A stretch of DNA of 64,000 nt from Mycobacterium gordonae. Lineage in GTDB: Bacteria; Actinomycetota; Actinomycetes; Mycobacteriales; Mycobacteriaceae. The position numbers and the translations under genes were made by a program. The stretch spans positions 1,054,001 through 1,118,000 of the forward strand of contig NZ_CP070973.1 in assembly GCF_017086405.1 (NCBI RefSeq). Direction: 5' to 3'. Below are positions 1-10,533 of this stretch, in pieces. Numbering within the stretch: the first letter of the stretch is position 1; the number at the start of each line of letters is the position of its first letter. A model generated the notes under the pieces. The model ran no database searches. It was not told where the DNA came from and saw only the letters and a program-made list of their open reading frames with translations.

Positions 1-240
1 GCGGTGGCGACGGTGTACGCGTTTGTGCACGCCGCGTTGCAGCGGTCCGACGCATATACCGCCGCCGACAAGCAGACCAAGCCCCTGTGGTTGGTGATCC
101 TCGGAGGCGCTATCGCGCTGATCACCATCCTGTACGGCATCTTCGGCGTGATGGCGATCGCGGCGGCCGCGGTCGCCACCGGCGTGTATCTCGTCGACGT
201 CCGTCCCAAGCTTCTCGAAGTGCAGGGTAAGTCCCGCTAG
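1..240 (+). CDS. DUF2516 family membrane protein, 5' end cut by the window
   Basis: This is the C-terminal part of a small membrane protein; the reading frame is open back to base 1, so the true start lies before the window. About 79 residues are visible. They hold a conserved segment ([11 protein letters not shown]) followed by two closely spaced hydrophobic stretches and a charged tail ending VQGKSR. The family (DUF2516) has no known function. It matches my memory of M. tuberculosis Rv0476, which sits beside hbhA. The next gene begins 3 bases downstream, so the two are probably co-transcribed. Confidence 0.75.
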   Translation, partial: AVATVYAFVHAALQRSDAYTAADKQTKPLWLVILGGAIALITILYGIFGVMAIAAAAVATGVYLVDVRPKLLEVQGKSR

Positions 241-243
241 CCG

Positions 244-681
244 ATGAGATTCGTGTTCATTGCGCCGGCGGCGGCGCTCATTTCGCTGCTTGGTGCGGTT
301 CCCGCGGCTGCTGGTCCCGGCGGCGACGTCGCCAGCGGCGCGACGCCACCCTTCGTGGACCACACCGCATGGGCGGTCTGGGGCGTGCGGTCCAGCCTGC
401 GTGTCTATCCGACCTCTTCGGGGCGTGCCGCGGCCCGGGCGTCGGGAACCGCCGGCGCCTATCCGCAAGCAGCCGACGAGGCATGGTCCGAGGTGCTGGC
501 GCGGGCACCCGACGCCGACACGCCGGGCATGCGTGCACAGTTCGTCTGTCACTGGCAGTTTGCCGAAATCGCGGAACCGGGCAAGACCAGCTGGAATCTG
601 GAGCCGTGGCGACCCGTCGTCGACGACTCCGAGATGATTGCGTCGCGCTGCAATCCGGGCGCATCGGAAGAACCCTTCTGA
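244..681 (+). CDS. Secreted DUF2599-type protein
   Basis: A 145-residue protein with an N-terminal signal peptide: a hydrophobic run of about 20 residues ending near AVPAAAG. The mature part has two conserved cysteines (FVCHW and SRCNPG) and the segment WNLEPWRP, which I associate with DUF2599. The paired cysteines suggest a disulfide in an exported domain. The function is unknown. The stop codon overlaps the deoC start by one base (TGATG), so the genes are translationally coupled. Synteny matches Rv0477. Confidence 0.72.
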   Translation: MRFVFIAPAAALISLLGAVPAAAGPGGDVASGATPPFVDHTAWAVWGVRSSLRVYPTSSGRAAARASGTAGAYPQAADEAWSEVLARAPDADTPGMRAQFVCHWQFAEIAEPGKTSWNLEPWRPVVDDSEMIASRCNPGASEEPF

Positions 682-1367
682 TGGACAGCCCGCTCACCCG
701 GCAGCAGCTGGCCGCGCTGGTCGACCACACCCTGCTCAAGCCGGAGTCCACAGCCGCCGATATTGCGGCACTGGTCGCCGAAGGCGTCGACCTGGGCGTC
801 TACGCCGTGTGCGTCTCGCCATCGATGGTGCCGGTCGCCGTCCGAGAAGCTCGGGAGCAAGACGAAGTTCGAGTTGCCGCCGTCGCCGGATTTCCGTCGG
901 GCAAGCACTTGTCGGCGGTCAAGGCGCAGGAGGCGGCCGCGGCGGTTGCCGCCGGCGCCGTCGAGATCGACATGGTCATCGACGTCGGCGCGGCGTTGAC
1001 CGGCCGGTTCGATGCTGTGCGGGATGACGTCGCGGCGGTACGCGCGGCCGCAAAAGGGGCGGTGTTGAAAGTGATCGTGGAGTCGGCCGTGTTGCTGGCT
1101 CTCGGCGACGAGCGGGCGCTGGCCGCCGCTTGTCGGGCAGCCGAAGAAGCCGGCGCCGACTTCGTCAAGACCTCAACGGGATTCCATCCCGCCGGCGGCG
1201 CCTCGGTGCGCGCCGTCGAGGTGATGGCCGCGACCGTGGGCGGACGATTGGGCGTCAAGGCCAGCGGAGGCATTCGTACCACCACCGACGCGCTCGCCAT
1301 GCTCGACGCCGGGGCGACCCGCCTGGGTCTGTCCGGCACCCGGGCCGTCCTGGACGGCTTGGGCTAA
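681..1367 (+). CDS. deoC: Deoxyribose-phosphate aldolase
   Basis: A 228-residue class I aldolase that cleaves 2-deoxy-D-ribose 5-phosphate to glyceraldehyde 3-phosphate and acetaldehyde in deoxynucleoside salvage. The sequence shows the family landmarks: DHTLLKPE near the N-terminus, the Schiff-base lysine in FVKTSTGF and the second conserved lysine in VKASGGIRT. The length is normal for bacterial DeoC. A longer open frame runs upstream, but the ATG at 681 gives the conserved N-terminus and overlaps the preceding stop codon. Only 12 bases separate it from the convergent next gene. Confidence 0.95.
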   Translation: MDSPLTRQQLAALVDHTLLKPESTAADIAALVAEGVDLGVYAVCVSPSMVPVAVREAREQDEVRVAAVAGFPSGKHLSAVKAQEAAAAVAAGAVEIDMVIDVGAALTGRFDAVRDDVAAVRAAAKGAVLKVIVESAVLLALGDERALAAACRAAEEAGADFVKTSTGFHPAGGASVRAVEVMAATVGGRLGVKASGGIRTTTDALAMLDAGATRLGLSGTRAVLDGLG

Positions 1368-1379
1368 TACTGGCCTAAC

Positions 1380-2432
1380 TCACAGATCGGCCAGGCAGGG
1401 ATCGGTATTGCCGGTCGGGATGGTGGCGTTGCGGGCGGCGAAGCGCGCCACCACGCCGCTGTTGGTGACCTCGATGCTCTCGGCCTTCACGCCCAGTGGG
1501 TAGTTCTTGGTCAGATTGTTGGTGTACTCGTTCAGCGTCGACTGCACAGACTCCTTCGGCAGCGAGAAGCCCAGCGTGTTGAAACTGACGATCTGCAGCT
1601 CGATGCCGCCATTGCTGGTGACCACCGGCTTGGCGACGATGTCGTTGAGCATGCCCTTGAGCTCCACCGTGTTGTCCTTGGGGTGGGTGATCACGCTGCT
1701 GGTGACGAATTCGCCGAGAATCGGGATCGCGTTCTGCACCGACTCCTTGATGCCCTGGGCGGTCCAGGTGATGGTCGCTTCCAGCGCGCCGATCGTCCCC
1801 TTGGACTCGGACGTCTTCTTGATGTTGACGTCCTGGATGTTGAGTTGGAGCTTCATGCCCTTGGCGTCGCGGATCTGATTTCCCGCGGTCTCGATCTTGA
1901 TGTTCGTGTAGTGGTCGGTGGCTACCTGCCACAGCACCAGCGGCGTCACGCCGAAGGAGGCGGTGGCCTGGTCTTTGACCACGCAGGCGGTCGCGGAGGC
2001 GACCCTGTTGTTGGCTTCGTGGCGGACGTAGAGCTCGGCGCCGATCAGCCCCGCGATCACCAGTGAGAAGACGATGATCAGCACCAGCAGGATGGCCAGC
2101 GGATCGCGACGCGAGCGCTTTTTCTTCTTGACCTCGCCGGGCTCGTCCGGCGGCTGGGCAATCGGGGTGGTGCGGTCCCCGCCGGGCATGGGCGGCGGTG
2201 TCGGGGCGATTCGGCGGGTGTCGGCGTTGGCGCCGGCCAAATGTTCGGTCTGTGGTGGCGGCGGAGCGGGCGGAGGCTGCTGCTGTCCGAATCCGCCGCC
2301 AGGTGCGTCGCCGGGATGCAGCCGGCCGGTGGAGGGATCCGCGGGAGCCGGGGGTCGGCCGAGCGGTCCCTGATCGCCAGGGCGTGCCCAACCGGATGGG
2401 CCTTCGTTGCGTGGTCCCTGCGGAGTCGTCAC
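1380..2432 (-). CDS. Membrane-anchored DUF2993 (LmeA-like) protein
   Basis: A 350-residue protein with three parts: a Pro/Gly-rich cytoplasmic tail (about residues 1-100), a basic KKKKRSRR stop and one membrane helix (about 108-132), and an external domain of about 210 residues. The external domain resembles DUF2993, the family of the mannan-elongation factor LmeA. These domains have a lipid-binding TULIP-like fold, so an envelope role is likely but not shown. The start overlaps the upstream hydrolase stop by 4 bases. It corresponds by position to Rv0479c. Confidence 0.75.
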   Translation of the reverse strand: MTTPQGPRNEGPSGWARPGDQGPLGRPPAPADPSTGRLHPGDAPGGGFGQQQPPPAPPPPQTEHLAGANADTRRIAPTPPPMPGGDRTTPIAQPPDEPGEVKKKKRSRRDPLAILLVLIIVFSLVIAGLIGAELYVRHEANNRVASATACVVKDQATASFGVTPLVLWQVATDHYTNIKIETAGNQIRDAKGMKLQLNIQDVNIKKTSESKGTIGALEATITWTAQGIKESVQNAIPILGEFVTSSVITHPKDNTVELKGMLNDIVAKPVVTSNGGIELQIVSFNTLGFSLPKESVQSTLNEYTNNLTKNYPLGVKAESIEVTNSGVVARFAARNATIPTGNTDPCLADL

Positions 2433-3259
2433 CTCCGCGATTCTGCCCTATCGATGCGAACAAAGTTGGAGCGGTTGCGCAGCACGCCGATGCTGTCGCG
2501 GGCCTTGACCACTTCGTCGAGGTCGATGTCGACGACCATCAGTTGCGGCTCAGAACCGGCCGAAGCCAGGACTTCTCCCCATGGCGACACCACCAGGCTG
2601 CCCCCTACCCCGGTGGGCGCGCCCGAACCGCTCGGGGCTTCACCGGGGTCGGCCTGACCGGCGGCGATGACGAAGCAGGTCGAATCCAATGCCCGCGCCC
2701 GGGCCAGGAGCGTCCACTGCTCGAGTTTGCCGGGCCCGGAGCCCCAGGAGGCGCACACGACGATCAGCCGGGCGCCGCGGTCGGCCAACTCGGTATACAG
2801 CGCCGGGAACCGGATGTCATAACAGAGCGTGAGACCCACCGGGACACCGTCGATCTCGATGACCACCGGTTGCCGGCCGGGCGCCACGGTGCGCGACTCG
2901 GCGAAGCCGAACGCGTCGTAGAGGTGGATCTTGTCGTAACGCGCATCCGGCTCGTTGGGCCTGCCCGGACCGGCCACAAGGAGAGTGTTGGTGACTCGCC
3001 CGTCGCCAGACGGCACGAACATGCCGGCCATCACCGTGATCCCGGCCTCGGTTGCGATGCCGCGGACCGCAGTGGCCCAGGGGCCGTCGATGGGCTCGGC
3101 GATCGGTCTCAGCGGAACCCCGAATCGGCACATGGTCGCTTCCGGGAACACCACCAGACCGGCGCCCGCGGCCGCGGCGCGCCCGGCGTACTCGCGGACC
3201 AGCGCCAGATTCGCGGCCGGGTCGGTGCCGCTGAGGATCTGGGCCGACGCGATTCGCAT
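2429..3259 (-). CDS. Nitrilase-superfamily carbon-nitrogen hydrolase
   Basis: A 276-residue amidase-type enzyme with the nitrilase-fold Glu-Lys-Cys triad: Glu40 in VVFPEATM, the lysine in DKIHLYD and the cysteine in LCYDIRFP. Such enzymes cleave carbon-nitrogen bonds; the C-terminal pattern is closest to the Nit/omega-amidase branch, which deaminates damaged glutathione or alpha-ketoglutaramate. The substrate here is unknown. The frame is open 33 codons further upstream, but the conserved family start is MRIASAQ at 3259. It is translationally coupled to the DUF2993 gene. Rv0480c is the synteny match. Confidence 0.85.
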   Translation of the reverse strand: MRIASAQILSGTDPAANLALVREYAGRAAAAGAGLVVFPEATMCRFGVPLRPIAEPIDGPWATAVRGIATEAGITVMAGMFVPSGDGRVTNTLLVAGPGRPNEPDARYDKIHLYDAFGFAESRTVAPGRQPVVIEIDGVPVGLTLCYDIRFPALYTELADRGARLIVVCASWGSGPGKLEQWTLLARARALDSTCFVIAAGQADPGEAPSGSGAPTGVGGSLVVSPWGEVLASAGSEPQLMVVDIDLDEVVKARDSIGVLRNRSNFVRIDRAESRR

Positions 3260-3287
3260 GGACGCCAGCTTAGGCACCGGACCGTGG

Positions 3288-3839
3288 TCAGCCAGTGTGG
3301 TTTCGCGCCGCCGATCCGCCCGCCCTGTTGAGCCATAGCGTTGTGAAGCGCTGCTCAATGCTCACCAGCTGGCCCAGTTCGTTGCCGATCAGCCGCTCCA
3401 GCTTCCCGCCGATGAACGGGACGCGCACCTGGATGGTGAGTTGCAGCGTCATTCGGGCGGTGCGCGAATCGGCGACGGGTTGCAGCATTGCCGTGCCCCA
3501 CAGGTTGACGGGCGCCCCGACGATCGATCCCGCGATCGACGCGGTGGCGATGCCGTCCCGGATCGGGCCCCACGTCTCCTCGCGGCGCACGCACAGATCG
3601 CCCCTGTGCAGCTGCGTGACCAGTGCGGGCAGGTTCTGGCTGAGCATCGTCTGATGCGTGATCACCTCGATGGTGCCGTCGTCACCGGATTCGCCGCCGA
3701 TCCGCATCGACTCCAAACTGGCTACGTCGACCGGGGTTTCGGCGAGCCTGCCCTGCCAGTAGGCCATGTCATGGAAGGCCCCGTGAACGTCTCTGACCGT
3801 TCCCTCGTAGGAGGCCGACATGTCGAATGAACGCGGCAT
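3288..3839 (-). CDS. DUF2505 family protein
   Basis: A 183-residue protein beginning [15 protein letters not shown], with alternating strands typical of the START/SRPBCC-like DUF2505 family of actinobacteria. No catalytic motif is visible. A ligand-binding fold for hydrophobic molecules is the family expectation, not an observation here. The start at 3839 was chosen because residues upstream lose the family pattern and would run into murB. It is transcribed away from murB across a 40-base gap that must hold both promoters or leaderless starts. Synteny matches Rv0481c. Confidence 0.75.
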   Translation of the reverse strand: MPRSFDMSASYEGTVRDVHGAFHDMAYWQGRLAETPVDVASLESMRIGGESGDDGTIEVITHQTMLSQNLPALVTQLHRGDLCVRREETWGPIRDGIATASIAGSIVGAPVNLWGTAMLQPVADSRTARMTLQLTIQVRVPFIGGKLERLIGNELGQLVSIEQRFTTLWLNRAGGSAARNHTG

Positions 3840-3879
3840 AGTCGAAAACGCTACCGTTACGGGCCAGGAAACGGAGCAC

Positions 3880-4974
3880 ATGAAACGGGAAGTCGGTTCG
3901 TTCTTTGCCGGGGCACGCGTGGCCGAGTCGGTGCCGCTTGCGCCGTTGACCACGCTGCGGGTGGGGCCGGTGGCGCGGCGCGTAATCACCTGCGCGAGCA
4001 CCGATCAGGTGGTTGCGGTGTTGCGGGCGCTGGACGCTCGAGCCCACGGCTTCGACAGTGGTCCGGTCTTGGTGTTTGCTGGCGGCTCTAATGTGGTGAT
4101 CGGCAACGGCCTCCGGGACCTCACGGTAGTCCGACTGGCCAATGACGGCATCGCCGTCGACGGAAACCTGGTCCGGGCCGAGGCGGGCGCGGTGTGGGAC
4201 GAAGTGGTGGTCCGGTCGATCGAACAGGGCCTTGGCGGGCTGGAGTGCCTGTCGGGCATTCCCGGCTCGGCCGGGGCGACACCGGTCCAGAACGTCGGTG
4301 CGTACGGGGTGGAGGTATCGGACACCATCACCCGGGTCAGGCTGCTGGATCGACACAGCGGCGAGGTGCGCTGGGCGCCGGCCGAGGAGTTGGGGTTCGG
4401 GTACCGCACCAGCGTGCTCAAGCGGGCCGACGGGCTGCGGCTGCCCGCGGTCGTTCTGGAGGTCGAGTTCGAGTTGGACGCCACCGGGCGCAGCGCGCCG
4501 CTGCGCTACGGAGAGTTGTCGACGGCGCTGGGCGCGGCCAGCGGGGATCGTGGCGACCCGCGCGCGGTTCGTGCGGCCGTGCTGGCACTGCGGGCGCGCA
4601 AAGGCATGGTGCTGGACGCTGGCGACCACGACACCTGGAGTGTGGGCTCGTTCTTCACCAACCCCGTGGTGTCAACGCAGGACTACGAGCGGTTGGCGGC
4701 AACGGTCGATGGGCCGGTGCCCAACTATCCGGCGCCGGACGGCGTCAAGCTGGCCGCGGGCTGGCTGGTGGAACGCGCCGGTTTCGGGAAGGGTTTCCCC
4801 GACGCGAAGGCGCCCTGCCGACTGTCCACCAAGCACGCCCTGGCCCTCACCAACCGGGGTGACGCGAGCGCGGAGGACGTGATATTACTTGCGCGCACGG
4901 TTCGAGACGGAGTTCGTGACGTGTTTGGTATCACACTGGAACCCGAGCCTGTCCTGGTCGGATGCGCTTTATAG
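3880..4974 (+). CDS. murB: UDP-N-acetylenolpyruvoylglucosamine reductase
   Basis: A 364-residue flavoenzyme that uses NADPH and FAD to reduce UDP-GlcNAc-enolpyruvate to UDP-MurNAc, the second committed step of peptidoglycan synthesis in the cytoplasm. Visible landmarks are the FAD_binding_4 motif [35 protein letters not shown], the serine-containing [10 protein letters not shown] segment and the C-terminal [13 protein letters not shown]. The start at 3880 ([12 protein letters not shown]) aligns with mycobacterial MurB. An alternative in-frame ATG at 3820 would add 20 residues and overlap the divergent gene start. Confidence 0.95.
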   Translation: MKREVGSFFAGARVAESVPLAPLTTLRVGPVARRVITCASTDQVVAVLRALDARAHGFDSGPVLVFAGGSNVVIGNGLRDLTVVRLANDGIAVDGNLVRAEAGAVWDEVVVRSIEQGLGGLECLSGIPGSAGATPVQNVGAYGVEVSDTITRVRLLDRHSGEVRWAPAEELGFGYRTSVLKRADGLRLPAVVLEVEFELDATGRSAPLRYGELSTALGAASGDRGDPRAVRAAVLALRARKGMVLDAGDHDTWSVGSFFTNPVVSTQDYERLAATVDGPVPNYPAPDGVKLAAGWLVERAGFGKGFPDAKAPCRLSTKHALALTNRGDASAEDVILLARTVRDGVRDVFGITLEPEPVLVGCAL

Positions 4975-5056
4975 GTGCTGTTTTCGTGCGCCAGAGACCC
5001 AGGCGCACGTCTTTGCTGTGGGGGAGAGCGCCTTTGGCCCGGTATCTTTGACGGTT

Positions 5057-6394
5057 GTGACCACCTCTAGCACCCCTTCGAGCCAAGGGCCGATGACTCG
5101 GCGCGCGGCCCTGGCGGCTATCGGACTCGGGGTGTTCGCGCCGGGCCTGCTGGCCGCGTGCGCCGGTGGAAAGATCACCCCGCAATCCGAGAAGAAGCCG
5201 CCGGCGGCGCCCCGCCTGACCTATCAGCCCACGAACGCCACCGAAGACGTGGTGCCGATCGCGCCGATCAGCGTCAGCGTCACCGATGGCTGGTTCCAGA
5301 AGGTTGCTCTGACGAACTCTGCCGGCAAGCCGGTCGCCGGCACGTTCAATCAGGACCGCACCGTCTTCATGACCACCGAGCCGCTGGGCTACGACACCAC
5401 CTACACCTGGAGCGGGTCGGCGGTCGGCCACGACGGCAAGGCCATCCCGGTGACGGGCAAGTTCATCACCGTGACGCCGAAGAAGAAGATCGACGGCGGA
5501 TTCCAATTGGCCGACGGCCAGACCGTGGGCATCGCGGCACCCATCATCATCCAGTTCGACTCCCCGATCAGCGACAAGGCCGCCGTCGAGCGGGCGCTGA
5601 CCATCAAGACCAACCCGCCGGTCGAGGGCAGCTGGGCGTGGTTACCCGATGAGGCGCAGGGCGCCCGCATCCACTACCGGCCCAAGGAGTACTACCCGGC
5701 CGGCACCACCGTCAACGTCGACGCCAAGTTCTACGGGCTGCCGTTCGGTGATGGCGCCTACGGCCTGCAGGACATGTCGTTGAACATCCAGATCGGCCGG
5801 CGGCAGATCGTCAAGGCAGAGGTCACCTCGCACCGCATCCAGGTGGTCACCGACGCCGGCGTGATCATGGACTTCCCGTGCAGCTACGGCGAGGCCGACA
5901 AGGCCCGCAATGTGACGCGCAACGGCATCCACGTGGTCACCGAGAAGTACGCCGACTTCTACATGTCCAACCCCGCCGCGGGATACAGCAACGTCCATGA
6001 GCGCTGGGCGGTGCGGATCTCCAACAACGGCGAGTTCATCCATGCCAACCCCTCGAGTGCCGGCGCCCAGGGCAACAGCAATGTCACGAACGGCTGCATC
6101 AACCTGTCGACGGCCGACGCGGCGGAGTATTTCCCGACGGCGATGTACGGCGACCCGGTCGAAGTGACCGGCAGCTCCATCCAGCTCTCCTACTCCGATG
6201 GCGACATCTGGGACTGGGCCGTGGACTGGGACACCTGGGTGTCGATGTCGGCGCTGCCCGCACCGTCCGGGCGCCCACCGGGCACTCAGATCCCCGTGAC
6301 CGCGCCCGCGACGCCGTCGACGGCGCCCAGCTTGTCGGGCACCCCCACGACTACCTCGACGACCACGTCACCTAGTTCTGGGCCAGGTGGTTGA
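5057..6394 (+). CDS. lprQ: L,D-transpeptidase lipoprotein (LdtMt5-type)
   Basis: A 445-residue exported enzyme that forms 3-3 cross-links in peptidoglycan. It has a twin-arginine-containing N-region, a hydrophobic stretch and the lipobox LLAAC (Cys35). Two immunoglobulin-like domains follow, then a YkuD catalytic domain with [18 protein letters not shown] and the nucleophile Cys347 in [10 protein letters not shown]. The Thr/Pro/Ser-rich tail is typical of the mycobacterial class C enzymes. The start codon is GTG at 5057; ATG 5093 is possible and keeps the lipobox. The last 23 bases overlap the convergent SDR gene. Cell-wall neighbours such as murB fit the role. Confidence 0.92.
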   Translation: MTTSSTPSSQGPMTRRAALAAIGLGVFAPGLLAACAGGKITPQSEKKPPAAPRLTYQPTNATEDVVPIAPISVSVTDGWFQKVALTNSAGKPVAGTFNQDRTVFMTTEPLGYDTTYTWSGSAVGHDGKAIPVTGKFITVTPKKKIDGGFQLADGQTVGIAAPIIIQFDSPISDKAAVERALTIKTNPPVEGSWAWLPDEAQGARIHYRPKEYYPAGTTVNVDAKFYGLPFGDGAYGLQDMSLNIQIGRRQIVKAEVTSHRIQVVTDAGVIMDFPCSYGEADKARNVTRNGIHVVTEKYADFYMSNPAAGYSNVHERWAVRISNNGEFIHANPSSAGAQGNSNVTNGCINLSTADAAEYFPTAMYGDPVEVTGSSIQLSYSDGDIWDWAVDWDTWVSMSALPAPSGRPPGTQIPVTAPATPSTAPSLSGTPTTTSTTTSPSSGPGG

Positions 6395-7130
6395 ACCTCC
6401 GGGTCGCTGACGCCTGGTCGCGGGGCCGGATGATGATCTGGTCCAGATTCACATGCGAGGGCCGTGCCGCGACGAACCCGATGACCTCGGCGATATCGTC
6501 AGCGACCAGCGGTGTCATCCCGGCATAGACCGCGTCCGCGCGTTGTTCATCCCCGTCGAAGCGCACCAGCGAGAATTCGGTCTCCACCGCGCCGGGGGCT
6601 ATCTCGGTGAGGCGCACCGGCTTTCCCAGTAGTTCGCCGCGCAGCGTGCGGTGCAGTGCGCCTTGGGCGTGCTTCGCCGCGGTGTAGCCCGCCCCACCGT
6701 CGTAAATCTCAAGGGCCGCAATCGAAGTCACCGTCACGATCAGGCCGTCGCCGGACTCGATCAGTTTGGGTAGCAGTGCCCGCGTCACCCGCAAGGTGCC
6801 CAGCACATTGGTTTCCCACATCCAGCGCCAGTGCTCCAGGTCGGCGTCAGCCACCGGCGCCAGGCCCTTCGCGCCACCGGCGTTGTTAACCAGCACGTCG
6901 ACTCGATCCAATCCGGCGGCCAGCGCGGCGACATCCGCGTCTTGTGTGACGTCGGCCACAACGCCGGTGCCCCCGATCTCGGTGGCCAGCGCGTCGATCC
7001 GGTCCGCCCGGCGTGCCACGGCAACGACTTGAAAGCCCTGTGCTGCGAGTCTTTTCGCGGTGGCTGCACCGATGCCGGAACTGGCTCCGGTCACCACCGC
7101 GACGGGTCGGTGCGGTTCAGGGGAACTCAT
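6372..7130 (-). CDS. Short-chain dehydrogenase/reductase
   Basis: A 252-residue classical SDR. The NAD(P)-binding TGASSGIG motif, the NNAGG motif, a catalytic serine (TVTSIAALE) and the YTAAKHA catalytic Tyr-x-x-x-Lys are all present. The substrate is unknown. The open frame extends 67 codons upstream, but [15 protein letters not shown] is the plausible start. Its 3' end overlaps lprQ by 23 bases in convergent orientation. The start region faces the ROK-type regulator gene across about 180 bases. Rv0484c is the synteny match. Confidence 0.87.
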   Translation of the reverse strand: MSSPEPHRPVAVVTGASSGIGAATAKRLAAQGFQVVAVARRADRIDALATEIGGTGVVADVTQDADVAALAAGLDRVDVLVNNAGGAKGLAPVADADLEHWRWMWETNVLGTLRVTRALLPKLIESGDGLIVTVTSIAALEIYDGGAGYTAAKHAQGALHRTLRGELLGKPVRLTEIAPGAVETEFSLVRFDGDEQRADAVYAGMTPLVADDIAEVIGFVAARPSHVNLDQIIIRPRDQASATRRFNHLAQN

Positions 7131-7311
7131 CGGGACAACTCTAGTGAACGTGCTAGATTTTCCGTGTGTACTGCAGTGCCTCGTTCCACACGACGACCGC
7201 GTGTTTCTACGCGGGTGCGTGTTGTTGTCGCGCTCTTCGCCGCGCCTGAACTGACGCAAGTCGCGGGTGTGGCCAGGGACCCGGCCATAGGAACTCGTAA
7301 AAGGACTGCCA

Positions 7312-8628
7312 GTGCACTCGACTACTCTCACCCACCAATCTCACAGCCGCACGGGGCATGACGGACCGTTGCGGGCCTACCGCCAGGTCGTGCCGCCGGC
7401 GCTGCACCTTGCCGACTCGGCGGCGGCATCGGTGTTCCGCGCCGTACGGTTGCGGGGGCCTGTCGGCCGCGACGTCATCGCCAAGGTCACCTCGCTCAGC
7501 ATCGCCACGGTAAACCGCCAGGTCATCGCGTTGCTCGACGCGGGACTGTTGCGGGAACGAGCCGACCTCGCGGTTTCCGGGGCGATCGGACGCCCGCGGG
7601 TTCCGGTCGAGGTCAACCACGAGCCGTTCGTGACACTCGGTATCCACGTCGGCGCGCGTACCACCAGCATCGTGGCCACCGACCTGTTCGGCCGCACCCT
7701 CGATACGGTCGAGACCCCGACGCCGCTCAACGCCGCGGGCCCCGCGCTGACGTCGCTGGCCCACAGCGCCAGCCGCTACTTGCAGCGTTGGCACCGGCGC
7801 CGGGCGTTGTGGGTCGGAGTGGCGATCGGCGGCACCGTCGACAGCGCGACCGGGCTGGTCGACCATCCCCGGTTGGGCTGGCGGCAGGCGCCGGTCGGGC
7901 CGGTACTGGCCGATGCGCTCGGTCTGCCGGTCTCGGTGGCCTCCCACGTGGACGCCATGGCCGGAGCCGAACTGCTGCTGGGCATGCGCAGGTTTGCACC
8001 CGGCGCGTCGACCAGCTTGTACGTGTATGCCCGCGAGACCGTGGGCTATGCCCTTGTGATCGGGGGGCGGGTGCACTGCCCGGCCAGCGGTCCGGGCACC
8101 ATTGCGCCGTTGCCGGTGCAATCGGAGTTGCTGGGCGGCTCCGGGCAGTTGGAATCCACCGTCAGTGACGAGGGCGTCCTGGCGGCCGCTCGTCGGCTCC
8201 GGATCGTGCAGGGAGTCGCTCCGGCCAACCGCTCCGGGGTGTCGACGACCGCGATGACCGACCTGCTGCGAGTGGCACGGGCGGGCAATGAGCAGGCCAG
8301 GGAGCTGTTGTCGGAGCGGGCGCGGGTGCTCGGTGGGGCCGTCGCTCTCCTGCGCGACATGCTCAATCCCGACGAAGTGGTGGTCGGCGGCCAGGCGTTC
8401 ACCGAATATCCGGAGGGGATGACGGACGTGGAGGCCGCCTTTGCCGAGCGTTCGGTGCTGGCGCCCCGCGACCTCCGCGTCACCGCCTTCGGTAACCGGG
8501 TGCAGGAGGCCGGCGCGGGGATCGTGTCACTTGACGGGATCTACGCCGACCCGTTGGGGGCGATGCGGCGGTCTGGAGCATTGGGTACCCGGCTCGTCGT
8601 GACCGAGTCCGAGGCCATCGCCAAGTAG
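7312..8628 (+). CDS. ROK-family transcriptional regulator
   Basis: A 438-residue protein with an N-terminal winged helix-turn-helix (about residues 45-95, VTSLSIATVNRQVIALLDAGLL) joined to a ROK/actin-like ATPase fold. The sugar-kinase signature is weak, and the zinc-binding Cys cluster of sugar-responsive ROK proteins is not evident. The length equals that of M. tuberculosis Rv0485, which has been reported to control a PE/PPE pair elsewhere. The GTG start at 7312 is followed by a conserved N-terminus. It lies upstream of mshA in the same direction with a 66-base gap, so read-through is possible. Confidence 0.8.
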   Translation: MHSTTLTHQSHSRTGHDGPLRAYRQVVPPALHLADSAAASVFRAVRLRGPVGRDVIAKVTSLSIATVNRQVIALLDAGLLRERADLAVSGAIGRPRVPVEVNHEPFVTLGIHVGARTTSIVATDLFGRTLDTVETPTPLNAAGPALTSLAHSASRYLQRWHRRRALWVGVAIGGTVDSATGLVDHPRLGWRQAPVGPVLADALGLPVSVASHVDAMAGAELLLGMRRFAPGASTSLYVYARETVGYALVIGGRVHCPASGPGTIAPLPVQSELLGGSGQLESTVSDEGVLAAARRLRIVQGVAPANRSGVSTTAMTDLLRVARAGNEQARELLSERARVLGGAVALLRDMLNPDEVVVGGQAFTEYPEGMTDVEAAFAERSVLAPRDLRVTAFGNRVQEAGAGIVSLDGIYADPLGAMRRSGALGTRLVVTESEAIAK

Positions 8629-8694
8629 GGGTTCTGACCTGCGCAAGCCATGTGCCCCGGCTTACGCTTCGGTGCGTCCTGTAAAGATGACAGT

Positions 8695-10014
8695 GTGCGT
8701 TACGACGACGAACCACGCCGGGTAGCCCTGCTCGCGGTGCATACCTCGCCGCTGGCGCAGCCCGGCACCGGAGACGCCGGCGGCATGAATGTCTACGTGC
8801 TGCAGAGCGCATTGCATCTGGCCAAGCGCGGCATCGAGGTGGAGATCTTCACCCGGGCCACCGCATCCGCCGATCCGCCGGTGGTGCGGGCCGCGCCTGG
8901 CGTGCTGGTGCGCAATGTCGTCGCCGGGCCGTTCGAGGGCTTGGACAAGTACGACCTGCCGACTCAACTGTGTGCCTTCGCCGCGGGCGTGTTGCGCGCC
9001 GAGGCCGCGCACGAGCCCGGCTACTACGACATCGTGCACTCTCATTACTGGTTGTCCGGTCAGGTCGGCTGGCTGGCCCGAGAGCGCTGGGCGGTGCCGC
9101 TGGTGCACACCGCGCACACGTTGGCCGCGGTGAAGAACGCAGCGCTGGCCGAGGGGGACACTGCCGAGCCGCCGTTGCGCACGGTGGGCGAACAGCAGGT
9201 CGTCGACGAGGCGGATCGGCTCATCGTCAACACCGAAGACGAAGCACGACAACTGATTTCGTTGCACCGTGCGGATCCGGCCCGGATCGACGTGGTGCAT
9301 CCCGGGGTTGACCTGGAAGTCTTTCGGCCGGGTGACCGGGCGGCCGCCCGGGCCGGGCTGGGACTTGCGCCCGGAGAGCCGGTGGTGGCCTTCGTCGGGC
9401 GCATCCAACCGCTCAAGGCGCCCGATATCGTGCTGCGGGCGGCAGCGCGCCTGCCGGGCGTGCGCATCGTCGTGGCCGGCGGACCATCCGGCAGCGGCCT
9501 GGCGTCACCGGATGGTTTGGCGCGCCTCGCTGAGGAACTCGGCATCGCCTCGCGGGTGACCTTCCTGCCGCCGCAGTCCCGTACAGATCTGGCCGCGTTG
9601 TTTCATGCGGCGGATCTGGTTGCCGTGCCGAGTTATTCGGAATCGTTCGGCCTGGTCGCGGTGGAGGCGCAGGCGTGCGGCACGCCGGTGGTGGCGGCCG
9701 CGGTGGGTGGGCTGCCGGTGGCCGTGCGCGACGGCGTCACGGGCACGCTGGTGTCGGGGCATGACGTCGGGCAGTGGGCCGACGCCATAGGTCACCTGCT
9801 GCGCGTCAATTCCGGACCCCAGGGCTGGGCGATGAGCCGGGCCGCGGTCAAGCATGCCGCCGGCTTTTCCTGGGACAACACCACGGACGCGCTGCTGGGC
9901 AGCTATCGGCGCGCGATCGACGACTTCCGCGCTGGACGTCAGCGCCGGGTACGCGATCTCGTCTCCAAGCGCAAGCCGAGGCGCTGGTCGGCCCGGCGGG
10001 GGGTGGGCGCATGA
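8695..10014 (+). CDS. mshA: D-inositol-3-phosphate glycosyltransferase (mycothiol synthesis)
   Basis: A GT-B family 4 enzyme that transfers GlcNAc from UDP-GlcNAc to 1D-myo-inositol 3-phosphate, the first step of mycothiol synthesis. The N-terminal acceptor domain has the landmark [19 protein letters not shown]. The C-terminal donor domain has [10 protein letters not shown] and the E-x7-E-type motif [20 protein letters not shown] 8695 gives 439 residues; an in-frame ATG at 8650 would add 15 residues without conserved content. The last codon overlaps the next gene (ATGA). The function is confident from length and motifs. Confidence 0.95.
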   Translation: MRYDDEPRRVALLAVHTSPLAQPGTGDAGGMNVYVLQSALHLAKRGIEVEIFTRATASADPPVVRAAPGVLVRNVVAGPFEGLDKYDLPTQLCAFAAGVLRAEAAHEPGYYDIVHSHYWLSGQVGWLARERWAVPLVHTAHTLAAVKNAALAEGDTAEPPLRTVGEQQVVDEADRLIVNTEDEARQLISLHRADPARIDVVHPGVDLEVFRPGDRAAARAGLGLAPGEPVVAFVGRIQPLKAPDIVLRAAARLPGVRIVVAGGPSGSGLASPDGLARLAEELGIASRVTFLPPQSRTDLAALFHAADLVAVPSYSESFGLVAVEAQACGTPVVAAAVGGLPVAVRDGVTGTLVSGHDVGQWADAIGHLLRVNSGPQGWAMSRAAVKHAAGFSWDNTTDALLGSYRRAIDDFRAGRQRRVRDLVSKRKPRRWSARRGVGA

Positions 10015-10520
10015 GTGTGGAACAGGTGATCGAGGACGCGCTGCGGGCCAGCGAGCTCATTTACTCCAAACACTCCGGCGCGCACGGCGGGTTGGCGGGG
10101 ATCATCGTTGAGCTGCCGGGGGAGCGCAAACTCAAGACGAACACGATTCTGAGCATCGGCGAGCATTCCGTGCGGGTCGAGGCGTTCGTGTGCCGCAAAC
10201 CCGACGAAAACCACGAGGGCGTGTACCGGTTTCTGCTCAAGCGCAACCGTCGCCTGTACGGGGTCGCCTACACCTTGGACAAGGTCGGCGATATCTACCT
10301 CATCGGCCGGATGTCGCTGGCCTCGGTTGACGCCGACGAGCTCGACCGGGTGCTGGGTCAGGTGCTCGAGGCGGTGGATTCGGACTTCAATACGTTGCTG
10401 GAGTTGGGTTTTCGCTCTTCCATTCAAAAGGAATGGGAGTGGCGGGTATCGCGGGGTGAGTCGCTGAAGAACTTGGAGGCGTTCGCGCACCTGATCGACG
10501 AAGACGACGAGACCGCGTGA
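10011..10520 (+). CDS. YbjN-domain protein
   Basis: A 169-residue cytoplasmic protein beginning [18 protein letters not shown], with the two-layer alpha/beta pattern of the YbjN (type III chaperone-like) family. No catalytic residues are evident. The start overlaps the mshA stop by 4 bases, so it is translationally coupled to mycothiol synthesis. It is conserved in that position in actinobacteria (Rv0487), but its role is unknown. From memory, M. tuberculosis carries a LysE-type transporter (Rv0488) after this gene; it is absent here and gpm1 follows after 13 bases. Confidence 0.8.
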   Translation: MSVEQVIEDALRASELIYSKHSGAHGGLAGIIVELPGERKLKTNTILSIGEHSVRVEAFVCRKPDENHEGVYRFLLKRNRRLYGVAYTLDKVGDIYLIGRMSLASVDADELDRVLGQVLEAVDSDFNTLLELGFRSSIQKEWEWRVSRGESLKNLEAFAHLIDEDDETA

Positions 10521-10533
10521 GAGACTTGCCGGC

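Noticed and set aside
4889..5056. Longer start for the L,D-transpeptidase lipoprotein
   Set aside because: It would overlap murB and place the signal peptide and lipobox about 90 residues into the protein.
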